Virus record (IMG/VR): IMGVR_UViG_3300042450_000471
Coordinates: 1 to 38,493 of that record
Source of the DNA: a virus
Reading direction: 5' to 3' (one strand)
DNA: 38,493 nucleotides
A program made the translations under genes and the position numbers. The notes below the pieces were generated by a model. That model was not told where the DNA came from. It ran no database searches and saw only the letters and a list, made by a program, of their open reading frames with translations. Within the stretch, counting starts at the first letter, position 1. Every line of letters begins with the position of its first letter. This document shows positions 20,870 to 29,794 of the stretch, in pieces.

Positions 20870-23800
20870 AGTATATATTGAGTATGAAGCTAAAGCAGCA
20901 TCACTTAAAGGTGTAACTGATGAGATTATCAATGCCAATAAGCAAATTGGTGACTCAGCAGAGAAGGCTGGTAAGGAAGGTGCTGAGGCATTCAAGAAGA
21001 TGGGTGCATCAATGGCTGGTGCATTTGCTGGTGAGAAGGTCAAGAAGGGATTGAAGGATATTAATGTTGAATCATTAACCTTAGTTAAGACCTTACCAAA
21101 GGTTGTTAATGAAGTGATGAAGTTGGCTAATACTGCTGACGATGTTGCTAAGTTAGAAGACCAACTAAGAGAACTTGCACTTGCTGGTAAAACAACTACA
21201 AAAGAGTTTGATAACATAGCAAAGGCAATAGGTGAATACAAGGCAGCTATAACAACTGCTGATAGAGCAGTTGAGGCTTATGCTAAGTCAACTGATGCAG
21301 CAACCAGTAGGATAGGTATACTTGAGGATAAGCTATATGACTTGGCTATTGCTGGTCAACAAGATACTCAGGAGTTCAAAGACTTGATTGCTGAAACAAC
21401 CAAACTCAAAAGAGCAATCTTTGAAACTGACCAACAAGTAGATTCATTTGTTGAGAAGGGTCGTGGATTCAATTCAGTAGTTCAGAATGTGCAGTTGGTC
21501 GGTGCTGCATTCCAAGCAGTTCAAGGAGCAAGTGCAGCCTTTGGAACTGAGAATGAAGAACTAACTCAGACCTTGACAAGGCTGAATGCAATAATGGCTA
21601 TTACTGGTGCATTAGAACAAGCACGAGCCATACTACTTGAGCAACAAGCAAAGAAGACTGGAGTCTATGCATTGGCTCAGAAAGGGTATAACTTTGTGGT
21701 TGATGCTGGTACTTTAAAATTAAAATTGTTTAGAGCAGCATTACTTGGAACTGGAATAGGAATAGCAATATTCGCAATTGCTAAATTGGTAGAGAGTTTC
21801 GGTGAGTCATCAGAGAAATCAAAGAAGGCAGCAGAAGATGCAAAGGCATTACAAGATGCTTATGATAGCTTGGCAAGTGCTGGTGCTGAGGCACAAAATA
21901 AGTTAGCCAATGCTCAGGTCAAATTGTTAGTAGCCAATGGTAAGCTATCTCAATCTGCTGCTGATAACATCATAGCATTCAATGAGAGAGGTGCAGCCAT
22001 AGGTAAAGCAAATGAAGATTTAAAGAAATCAGAAACTGACCTATACGATAAGTTTCAAGAACTTCAGAAGGAAAGGAAGAAAGATGGTACATTAACATCA
22101 CAAACATTGATTGATGACCAAAAGAATCTTAATGACCAAATCCTTTCATTGAATCTTATTTCCCAAAGTCAAATCAAAACTATAGAAGTAGAAGATGAAG
22201 TAAATAGAAAGAATAGGGCAAAAGAATCTGCTAATACTATAGCAAATGAAAATCTTAAAGTTGCTCAACAAAGTGCAATCAAAAGAAGTGCTATTGATGG
22301 AGATACATTAAATAATAAGATTGAATTACTAAAAGCAAGTGCAGCAGTTGAAAAGCAAGAAGCAAGTGCATCAATTAAGAATGAAGCATTAAAAGGTGCA
22401 ACCATTGCAAGAATCAATGCAGAGTTAAGTAGAGACATCCAGCAAGTAAAACTTGATGAGTCAAAACGATTAGCATCAATTGAGTTAACACGATTGGAGA
22501 CATTAAAAACACAAGGTGATACATCACTTGCCAATGAGTTAGCACTTGTTGATAAGAGAGCAGATGTTGCTAAGAAAGAAGCAGCAGCATCTATCAAAGA
22601 CAAAGTAGAGTTACAAGCAGCATTAGATAGTATTGATGCCAATGCAGTATCTGAAAAGAAAACATTATCAAATGCAGCAATCATTGCTGAGAAAGATTTA
22701 GGTGTTCAGATACTACAACTAAGACAAGCACAAGGTGAGGTATCATTACAACTTACTGAAGAGTTAATTAATGCTGAAGCAGATGCTCGTAAGGAAGCAT
22801 TGATACTTAATGCTAATACTGATATTGAAGCACAAAAGAAATTAAAGAATGACTTAGCATTAATTGATGCTGAGACTGAGACTAAGATAACTCAGGCAAG
22901 AGCATCAGAAACAAACAAACGAATTGATATAGGTAATGCAGAAGCAGAAGCAGCAGTTATATTAGGTAATTCAACATATAGCCAAAGAGTAAAATTAATT
23001 CAAGATGAAGGTCAAAAACAAATCAATTTACTTGATAAGAAACTTTTAGGTGAGGAGGCATACAATGCAGAAGTCTTGAAGATTAATGCTGATACTACTG
23101 CTAAGTTAAATGCTGAACAAGAATCAAGGGTTGATGCAGCATTCGCATATGCTGATGCAATACTTGGAGCATTTAGTGCTATCAATGATTTGAGCCAAGC
23201 TAATACTGAATTGAGAATTGAAGAAATCCAAAGAGTAAGTGATAAAGAATTAGAAGCCATTAATAGTTCCACAGAGACTGAGGGGATGAAACAAAGGCAG
23301 AGAGAAAATTTAGAAAAAAGAACCAATAGAAAGATTGCTCAAGAAAAGGAGAAACAAGCGAAACTTGACAAGGCATTAAGCATCTTTGAGATTGGTATCA
23401 ATACTGCATCTTCAATCATTAAAACTGGAGCGCAGTTAGGTTATCCAGCAGCTATACCTTTTCAGATTGGAGCAGCAATTGTTGGTGCTGCACAGATAGC
23501 AGTTGTGTCTGCACAATCAATACCAAAGTTTGAGAAGGGTGGTGAGGTAGGAGGCAAGAGACATACTCAAGGAGGCACAATGATTGAAGCAGAGCAAGGA
23601 GAGTTCATAGTAAACAGAAAGCAAACAAGTATCCACAGAAGAGAATTGAATGCCTTAAATCAATCGTCAGAGGCATTTAAGAAGCTAATTCAAGATAGAT
23701 ATGTTCGTCCAGCATTGATGGACTACATACTTAAATCTAAGAAAGATTCACAAATTAATGTCAATGCAATGCTTAATAGCAAAGCAATGGAAGATGAGAT

Positions 23801-23888
23801 TAGGGGATTAAGAAAAGATATTAGAAGCAATTCTAAAATATATTACAATAACCAAATTGATTCAAGATACCAATGGCAGCAGAGATAA
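20862..23888 (+). CDS. Tail tape measure protein
   Basis: 1008 residues, the longest gene. Ala/Lys/Glu-rich and largely helical, with long coiled coils from about 330 to 790. A hydrophobic segment lies near residue 290-310 (ALLGTGIGIAIFAIAKLV) and a second near 870-890 (IPFQIGAAIVGAAQIAVVSAQ). The region after it (KFEKGGEVGGKRHTQGGTMIEAEQGEF) is a motif I associate with the C-terminal part of tape measure proteins in Bacteroidota phages. It fixes tail length and helps DNA entry. The length implies a tail well over 100 nm, assuming the usual helical rise. Confidence 0.93.
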   Translation: MAKVYIEYEAKAASLKGVTDEIINANKQIGDSAEKAGKEGAEAFKKMGASMAGAFAGEKVKKGLKDINVESLTLVKTLPKVVNEVMKLANTADDVAKLEDQLRELALAGKTTTKEFDNIAKAIGEYKAAITTADRAVEAYAKSTDAATSRIGILEDKLYDLAIAGQQDTQEFKDLIAETTKLKRAIFETDQQVDSFVEKGRGFNSVVQNVQLVGAAFQAVQGASAAFGTENEELTQTLTRLNAIMAITGALEQARAILLEQQAKKTGVYALAQKGYNFVVDAGTLKLKLFRAALLGTGIGIAIFAIAKLVESFGESSEKSKKAAEDAKALQDAYDSLASAGAEAQNKLANAQVKLLVANGKLSQSAADNIIAFNERGAAIGKANEDLKKSETDLYDKFQELQKERKKDGTLTSQTLIDDQKNLNDQILSLNLISQSQIKTIEVEDEVNRKNRAKESANTIANENLKVAQQSAIKRSAIDGDTLNNKIELLKASAAVEKQEASASIKNEALKGATIARINAELSRDIQQVKLDESKRLASIELTRLETLKTQGDTSLANELALVDKRADVAKKEAAASIKDKVELQAALDSIDANAVSEKKTLSNAAIIAEKDLGVQILQLRQAQGEVSLQLTEELINAEADARKEALILNANTDIEAQKKLKNDLALIDAETETKITQARASETNKRIDIGNAEAEAAVILGNSTYSQRVKLIQDEGQKQINLLDKKLLGEEAYNAEVLKINADTTAKLNAEQESRVDAAFAYADAILGAFSAINDLSQANTELRIEEIQRVSDKELEAINSSTETEGMKQRQRENLEKRTNRKIAQEKEKQAKLDKALSIFEIGINTASSIIKTGAQLGYPAAIPFQIGAAIVGAAQIAVVSAQSIPKFEKGGEVGGKRHTQGGTMIEAEQGEFIVNRKQTSIHRRELNALNQSSEAFKKLIQDRYVRPALMDYILKSKKDSQINVNAMLNSKAMEDEIRGLRKDIRSNSKIYYNNQIDSRYQWQQR

Positions 23889-25846
23889 AATTTCTTATAG
23901 ATGGTCAAGATAGAGGTCAGCCAACAAATGCGATTGATTTTGGATTTACGATATCTGAAGAGCAAGATATTAGAACAAGAATTGTATCATTCAATAATGA
24001 CCTGATATTTAGTGGTCAACTATATAATTATCTTTTTAATTTAATTGCTAATAGTGGTATTTGTAATTTGGTTGATGTTGAAGTTCAATACTACTGCAAT
24101 AATGTTTGGAAGAAATTAGTTGATGGTTATTTGATTGTATCTGAAATAATTTATGATTATGATAAATGCACTTGTAAAACAAAGATGTATGATACATCAT
24201 TTAGTACAAGAATTAATAACAATAAAGACATACCATTCTCATTAAGTAGTTTAGTAACTAAGAATCTTTTCCCTAAACCAGCACCAGCTATAAATCTTAT
24301 CAGGTTCTTCAATTCATCAACTTGTGTACTTGATATGAGTGATGCTAATAGAATTGGTGGTATATCAGTATGGGCAGCATTTAAAAGTTTGATTGAATCA
24401 ATGAGTGATAACTTAATTGATTTCAGGTCAGACTTTTTTAGAATTCAAACATTTGGATTAGCACAAAGAGTAAACTATTGGGTAACTACTGGAAGGAGTA
24501 TAAGACAAAAATCAAATAATACAGATGTTATTATTTCATTTGCTCAATTGTTTCAAGCACTAAATTCAAAACTTAATTTAGGTATTGGCTTTGAACCACA
24601 ATCTAATGGTAGACCATTAATGAGAATTGAACCTATTAGTTATTTCTATCAACAAAACCCATCTGTAAATCTATACGACCAGCCTGATATAACATTGGCA
24701 GTTGATAAGACTCAGTTATATGGCACTATTAGATTAGGTAGTAGCGAATCATTACAATTTGAGGATTGTAATGGGGGTAATTGCACATTTGTACAAACAC
24801 CTATTTATGGATTCCAGCAGCATACATTTGGATTTGTAGGTAATTGTAACAATTCAACATCCTTAGATATAACATCTAAAGAAGTAATTATTGATACAAA
24901 CATTATAGATAATACTTACAGATTAAATGATACATCATATGATGATAATCCATTTATTATTGAAGTAAAATATAGCTTTAATCCTTTCCAACAAATAATT
25001 CAATTTGAGGCAAACAAGCAAGACCCATACAACAATCAAAGATGTTATTATAATATCTCCTTAAACAACTTAGCACAATCATTCAATTGGAGAAATGAGT
25101 TACATAATTCAATCGCAGAATATCAAGCACCTTATCCACCAACATCAACAAATTTTAATGTTAGAAATTCATCTAACTTATCATTTGTAATAACACCTGA
25201 ATCAGCAACTTATTTCGAAACAACTGACCAATACATAAAATATTTAGATGAAGTTTCTGATGTTGGGAATAACTTTTCAGTAGACAAATATGTAGTGCCT
25301 CGTGCTGGTCAATATACATTTGAAGTTGAGTTAGTTACATTTTGTGCAGAAAGTTATTCAATACAAGCAATCATACAAAGATTTAACTCTGATGATATAT
25401 TAGTTGGTCAAGCAATAAGTTCAACGCAAAATAGCACTGGAGGAATATTATCAGTAAATAAAACATTGACTGGTATATTTAATCAAGGTGACATTATAAG
25501 AACTGATTTACAAGCCGTATCAGTAAATGGAGGTAATCAAGTATGTGTACTTCAAAATATCAATAGTGGCAATCCTTGTATCTTCTTTGGTAATGGAACT
25601 CCATTTGAAAATGAATTCCAATTGGTAGACCCTAATGCATCTAAGAAACTATTATACAATTTCAATAGACCATTAACGATGTTTGAAATAGAAAGTATTA
25701 TTGGTAATACATCTAAGCCTATATCATTTGGAAGATATGATGACCCATTAAGAGTTATTAATGGATACATTAAAAAGATAGATGTTAAGAGTGTAGTTCA
25801 GCAAGAAGCAGCAATTCAACTAAAAAGTAATTTGATACTAAGATGA
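23873..25846 (+). CDS. Distal tail / tail-tip protein
   Basis: 657 residues, 16-nt overlap with the tape measure gene. N-terminal domain (IKFLIDGQDRGQPTNAIDFGF, then DLIFSGQLYNYLF) matches a tail-tip protein type seen after the tape measure in phages of this group. The long remainder is Asn/Ser-rich and strand-like. Probably forms the hub of the tail tip, the role of Dit/Tal proteins. Stop overlaps the next start (ATGA). Confidence 0.65.
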   Translation: MAAEIKFLIDGQDRGQPTNAIDFGFTISEEQDIRTRIVSFNNDLIFSGQLYNYLFNLIANSGICNLVDVEVQYYCNNVWKKLVDGYLIVSEIIYDYDKCTCKTKMYDTSFSTRINNNKDIPFSLSSLVTKNLFPKPAPAINLIRFFNSSTCVLDMSDANRIGGISVWAAFKSLIESMSDNLIDFRSDFFRIQTFGLAQRVNYWVTTGRSIRQKSNNTDVIISFAQLFQALNSKLNLGIGFEPQSNGRPLMRIEPISYFYQQNPSVNLYDQPDITLAVDKTQLYGTIRLGSSESLQFEDCNGGNCTFVQTPIYGFQQHTFGFVGNCNNSTSLDITSKEVIIDTNIIDNTYRLNDTSYDDNPFIIEVKYSFNPFQQIIQFEANKQDPYNNQRCYYNISLNNLAQSFNWRNELHNSIAEYQAPYPPTSTNFNVRNSSNLSFVITPESATYFETTDQYIKYLDEVSDVGNNFSVDKYVVPRAGQYTFEVELVTFCAESYSIQAIIQRFNSDDILVGQAISSTQNSTGGILSVNKTLTGIFNQGDIIRTDLQAVSVNGGNQVCVLQNINSGNPCIFFGNGTPFENEFQLVDPNASKKLLYNFNRPLTMFEIESIIGNTSKPISFGRYDDPLRVINGYIKKIDVKSVVQQEAAIQLKSNLILR

Positions 25847-27519
25847 GTTTTAAATCTATACCAAACCAGCCTATTCTCTTTCATACAGAATCAGAATTAG
25901 GAGTTAATTGTAATTGTAATGATGACCAATATGCTCAATTGGTTGACTATGATGACCAATTATTTTTTCAACTAAAGAGTGAGTATTGTGATGAGGCATT
26001 ACTTTCTTTTGAAACATTTGAATTTGGATGGGGTGTACCAAATGAGGAAGGCAATATATGTTCAGTTGTAGATACATCACTTGGTATTCATCTTATTAGT
26101 TTTAGAACATTATACCCTTATCAAACATATCAAATAACATTTAACGTATTGTCACTAAGTAGTGGTGTGTTGAACATATCTTGTGATGGTTCAAATACAT
26201 TTGTTATTTATACTGCTGGGACTTATACATTGAATTTTCAGAATCCAACTATTACACTAAATTCAATAGTATTTAGAATTGAATCGTTTGATGGATTTGT
26301 AGGTTGTATAGATTCTAATGTTGTTGTACACGGAATTCCAACAAGCAATCAATTAAAAGTTGGTTTAGTAGATTCTGTTACTTTAGAACAAGTAGATGTT
26401 ATCAATCCAACTTATATCAATACAGATGATAATGTAACAATTGCTATCAATGTACCAAATCTACAAGTTGGTGATGGATGCTATAGATTAGCAATTGCAG
26501 ACTTTTGTACTAATACTTGCTCCCAATTTTATATTCAAAATAACACATTCTCAGTAGGTCAATTTGGTGTACCTTATTGGAATGTATTCAATGATGCTGG
26601 AGCAATTACATATTTTAATCAAAATCAATTTTGTTTAACAACTAACATTGAAGGTGCAGCAGCATCATTAGTAAATAATAATCAATTCAATCAATTTTGT
26701 GAAGGCAAGTTCTATTACATATCAATTATAGTACAGAATAATGTAAACACTATTATATCTGCAAACATTGGTAATAGTTCAGTAGAATTTCCATATGGAC
26801 AAACTGGATACTTAACAATTGGAATAACTGCTGGGTCTCCTAATCCACTTTATGGAATGAATCTATTTTTCTTTTTTGAGAATGTTAATGGATTAGGTGA
26901 AGTATGTATATCACAAGTTGATGTACAAATTGATGATTCTAACATTCAATGGAACTACTATTCAGATATCATATCAATTGGAGATTATGATGACGATTGT
27001 AAATATTTAAAAGTTGAAGGATGTAATGCTGAAGACCAATTTGGATTTTCATTTGCTGATAGTTCATTCTTACCATCTATAAGATTAGAAGGTATTAGAA
27101 CAAAAGCACAATATGAAAGCAATGCCAATTTGTTTAGGTATTCATCAGGTAAGTGGTACACAAACTATGCAGATATAACTAAGCAATGGACTTATCACTT
27201 TGGCAGACTACCTGAGTATGTACTTGATTTCTTATCTACAATCTTCTATTATGATAACTGCTATGTCAATGGGTTTTTAGTTTCACCAGCAGATGATAAA
27301 TTTCCACAGATTAAGTATGACGATGCTGACCCTAAACTTGGAATGTTTGAAATAGATTTATTGGCAAAAAATAACAAGGTTGTTAAATCGGTTTGTTTCT
27401 CAAGTGATGCACAATGCTTACCATCAATTTTAGATAACCCTGATGAACCATTTTTATTGGCAGAAGATGGTGAAAGATTAATTACTGAAGATGGTGTAAA
27501 TCTGTATCAAGAAAATTAA
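25843..27519 (+). CDS. Tail tip / baseplate-associated protein
   Basis: 558 residues, mostly predicted beta strand, with many Asn, Ser and Cys; probably several jelly-roll-like domains that bind carbohydrate or neighbouring tip proteins (CDGSNTFVIYTAGTYTLNF, GDGCYRLAIADFCTN). The last ~25 residues (EPFLLAEDGERLITEDGVNL) form a short Leu/Glu/Gly motif also present in the -1 frame capsid extension at 35016-35096. Last gene before the tube promoter. Confidence 0.6.
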   Translation: MSFKSIPNQPILFHTESELGVNCNCNDDQYAQLVDYDDQLFFQLKSEYCDEALLSFETFEFGWGVPNEEGNICSVVDTSLGIHLISFRTLYPYQTYQITFNVLSLSSGVLNISCDGSNTFVIYTAGTYTLNFQNPTITLNSIVFRIESFDGFVGCIDSNVVVHGIPTSNQLKVGLVDSVTLEQVDVINPTYINTDDNVTIAINVPNLQVGDGCYRLAIADFCTNTCSQFYIQNNTFSVGQFGVPYWNVFNDAGAITYFNQNQFCLTTNIEGAAASLVNNNQFNQFCEGKFYYISIIVQNNVNTIISANIGNSSVEFPYGQTGYLTIGITAGSPNPLYGMNLFFFFENVNGLGEVCISQVDVQIDDSNIQWNYYSDIISIGDYDDDCKYLKVEGCNAEDQFGFSFADSSFLPSIRLEGIRTKAQYESNANLFRYSSGKWYTNYADITKQWTYHFGRLPEYVLDFLSTIFYYDNCYVNGFLVSPADDKFPQIKYDDADPKLGMFEIDLLAKNNKVVKSVCFSSDAQCLPSILDNPDEPFLLAEDGERLITEDGVNLYQEN

Positions 27520-27520
27520 T

Positions 27521-27528
27521 TATATTTG
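27521..27528 (+). promoter_or_regulatory. -7 element of the tail tube gene
   Basis: TATATTTG (perfect TAnnTTTG), followed by a ~78-nt leader to the ATG at 27607. The leader end (CAACTTAAATCTATTCTAAA) resembles that of the capsid gene. Confidence 0.5.
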
Positions 27529-27606
27529 AATATCTTTTTGCACACCTCGTAGGTTTAACAGAAGCAACCTTAAATAGCGACTGAAACAACTTAAATCTAT
27601 TCTAAA

Positions 27607-28146
27607 ATGGGCTGTGCCTCGTATTGCGAAACTGGTCTCGAAACCCACGATTTAGTGGCTTGTGGAGAGTACAAACTTGGTGGAGTTTCCGCCATTATAA
27701 TTGGTGCTTGTGGAGCGGTCTTAGTAGACCCAACACAACCAGCAGAGATTGAAGAAATGCTAATTAGTGGTGATGCAGTTTTAATTCAAGATATTCGATT
27801 TGCACTACCAGCTGGTTCACCAATTCAGGTGGATTCACCAGTAGGTTGTGGTACACAGATTCGTATCAATGAAGACCGAACTGCTACATTATATGATGCT
27901 AACGTAACTGACCAAAATAATGTATTTTATAACTCATTGAATCAGCAAAAGATTGGATGGATTATGGCATACTTATGTGACTCAGGTAAGGTTATCTACA
28001 TTGACCCACCAGTTGGAATCACAACTTCTGCTAACTTCATTATACCTGAGCAGAATAACGAACTTCAAAGATATGAAGTTACATTCTCTTGGAGACAAAA
28101 GTCTATTCCTACTCAATTCGCAGCACCAGCTGGTATCTTCGGATAA
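27607..28146 (+). CDS. Putative major tail tube protein
   Basis: 179 residues, strand-rich, with a Cys-containing N-terminus (MGCASYCETGLETHDLVACG) and a final RYEVTFSWRQKSIP strand. Size, its own promoter with a long leader like that of the capsid gene, and placement in the tail operon fit the tube subunit. I cannot identify the family from sequence alone. Stop and next start overlap (TAATG). Confidence 0.55.
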   Translation: MGCASYCETGLETHDLVACGEYKLGGVSAIIIGACGAVLVDPTQPAEIEEMLISGDAVLIQDIRFALPAGSPIQVDSPVGCGTQIRINEDRTATLYDANVTDQNNVFYNSLNQQKIGWIMAYLCDSGKVIYIDPPVGITTSANFIIPEQNNELQRYEVTFSWRQKSIPTQFAAPAGIFG

Positions 28147-29099
28147 TGAGTGAGGAGATAACTACTAACGATAATGCCACATCCTCTAATGAGGGTGTGG
28201 TACTATTTGCGTTCGGCAAGGCTGGATACTATCAAGCAGCATATAACCTTGCCTATTCAATCAAGCACTATTCACCATCAGTAAAGATTGCACTCTTTGT
28301 TGATGATATTAACAAGTGCAACAATGCAACATATGACATTGATAAGTATGTTGACTCAATATCACAATTCGAAAATTCAGACCTATACAATGAAGGTAAA
28401 TTTGACCCAGCATTGTTGAAGTCTTCCATATATAAGTATCTGCCATTTAAAAACAATCTATATCTTGATGTAGATGCAGTATGCCTCAAAGACATTCAGC
28501 CACTCATTGATGATTTAGTTAGTACAAAGAGGCACTACATAAGCCATTGCTTGGGATATCATACCATTGATTTGGGTCGTGCTATCCCTTCAATGGTTTG
28601 GGCATATGCTGATGACATTTGGCAGCATTTCAATTTAAACAAAGATTCAATATTACCATCAATCAATAGTAGTCTTCAGTTTATAAAGAAGTGCAAAGAG
28701 TCTTATGATTTATTTGGTGTGATGAGAATACTTTATACCACCAATCAACTGCCATTAAATAGACTAAGAAGTAAATGGGGTGGTGGTCAGCCTGACGAAC
28801 TCTATATGAATGTTGCTTTGGCAATGACTGCTTATGACCCATCATACAAGAATGGAGATAAGGTAGGTGAAAAAGAATCTGAGAGTGGGTTCATTCACTT
28901 CGCACCAGTTCGTGGTTTATCGTTTCAAGAAGTCATAGATAATTATTACTTTCAATCATACTATGGTGGTCGCAATTATACCTCAAGATTCTATACTGAA
29001 TGGCTTGAGAGACTTCTAAAGTTTATGATGAAAGCAGAAAAGAAAGTACATCAGTTTCATATTGATAGAATCATTGGTCATAAATACGTAAACAAATGA
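28146..29099 (+). CDS. Glycosyltransferase (GT-A, DxD)
   Basis: 317 residues from ATG 28146. VVLFAFGKAGYYQAAYNLA at the start, KIALFVDD, and the metal/nucleotide-sugar motif LYLDVDAVC (DVD 108-110), then a C-terminal domain with WGGGQPDELYMN. This is a typical GT-A layout. It lies between tail tube and portal genes and is coupled to a methyltransferase gene (ATGA overlap), so it may decorate virion proteins or host surface glycans. Acceptor unknown. Confidence 0.75.
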   Translation: MSEEITTNDNATSSNEGVVLFAFGKAGYYQAAYNLAYSIKHYSPSVKIALFVDDINKCNNATYDIDKYVDSISQFENSDLYNEGKFDPALLKSSIYKYLPFKNNLYLDVDAVCLKDIQPLIDDLVSTKRHYISHCLGYHTIDLGRAIPSMVWAYADDIWQHFNLNKDSILPSINSSLQFIKKCKESYDLFGVMRILYTTNQLPLNRLRSKWGGGQPDELYMNVALAMTAYDPSYKNGDKVGEKESESGFIHFAPVRGLSFQEVIDNYYFQSYYGGRNYTSRFYTEWLERLLKFMMKAEKKVHQFHIDRIIGHKYVNK

Positions 29100-29704
29100 A
29101 AGATACTACTACCAAAAAACCGAAAGGCAGACCTAAGAAGGTCACTACAGAAGCAGAGGTGAAACCAACTGAAATAGTTACTACTGCAACATTTAAAGAA
29201 GTTGCACGACACGAATGGAACTCTGAGATAGAAGTTGGTGAGTTCTTAGCATCACTTGTTAAGATGAGCAAGTACAAGACCATTCTTGAGATTGGTGTGT
29301 TTGAAGGTGAGACATCACAAGCCTTGATTAAATCATTACCTCAAGGAGGACAATATATTGGTATTGATATTAATGACTATCGTACAGATGCAACCAAGTT
29401 GTATATGAAAGAGGGTGGTAAGTCAATTGACTTTATCTTGGGTAACTCTCACAATGAATTAAAGAATCTACCAACTGCTCACTTTGATTTAATCTTTGTT
29501 GATGGAGACCACTCTTGGGCATCTATCTTACCTGAGTTTAAGTTGGTTGAGAAGTTGGTTAGTAAAGGAGGTATGATTGTATACCACGATACCATCCATC
29601 TTGAAGCACCTAAGAGACTTGTTGCTCATACTGCAAACTATAGATACAAAGCAGTAACTTTGAACACACCTGAAGGTCGGGGGTTATCAATTTTACATAA
29701 ATAA
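29096..29704 (+). CDS. Class I SAM methyltransferase (Methyltransf_24-like)
   Basis: 202 residues. A basic N-terminal extension with KKPKGRPKK (AT-hook-like, 7-15) precedes the Rossmann core: motif I ILEIGVFEGE (63-72), YIGIDIND (87-94), DLIFVDGDHSW (131-141) and GGMIVYHDT. DGDH.W is typical of sugar or small-molecule O-methyltransferases. Coupled to the glycosyltransferase, so methylation of a transferred sugar is the simplest guess. Confidence 0.82.
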   Translation: MKDTTTKKPKGRPKKVTTEAEVKPTEIVTTATFKEVARHEWNSEIEVGEFLASLVKMSKYKTILEIGVFEGETSQALIKSLPQGGQYIGIDINDYRTDATKLYMKEGGKSIDFILGNSHNELKNLPTAHFDLIFVDGDHSWASILPEFKLVEKLVSKGGMIVYHDTIHLEAPKRLVAHTANYRYKAVTLNTPEGRGLSILHK

Positions 29705-29712
29705 AAAATCAT

Positions 29713-29793
29713 ATGAAAACTACATTCTGCCGTTCAAAATCTTGTGGGTCACACATTATCAATTCAACAACATCAACTAAAGTAGTAGCATAA
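29713..29793 (+). CDS. Possible 26-residue peptide
   Basis: ATG 29713 to TAA 29793 encodes MKTTFCRSKSCGSHIIN and a short Ser/Thr tail. The stop is immediately followed by the portal start (TAATATGG), so translation could be coupled. Two Cys six residues apart. Real gene or leader peptide is undecided. Confidence 0.4.
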   Translation: MKTTFCRSKSCGSHIINSTTSTKVVA

Positions 29794-29794
29794 T

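Noticed and set aside
20408-21241. 277-codon open frame on the minus strand opposite the chaperone and tape measure start
   Set aside because: It lies antisense to two clearly coding genes, its translation is Ser/Leu-rich low complexity as expected for a shadow frame, and no other gene in the window is on the minus strand.
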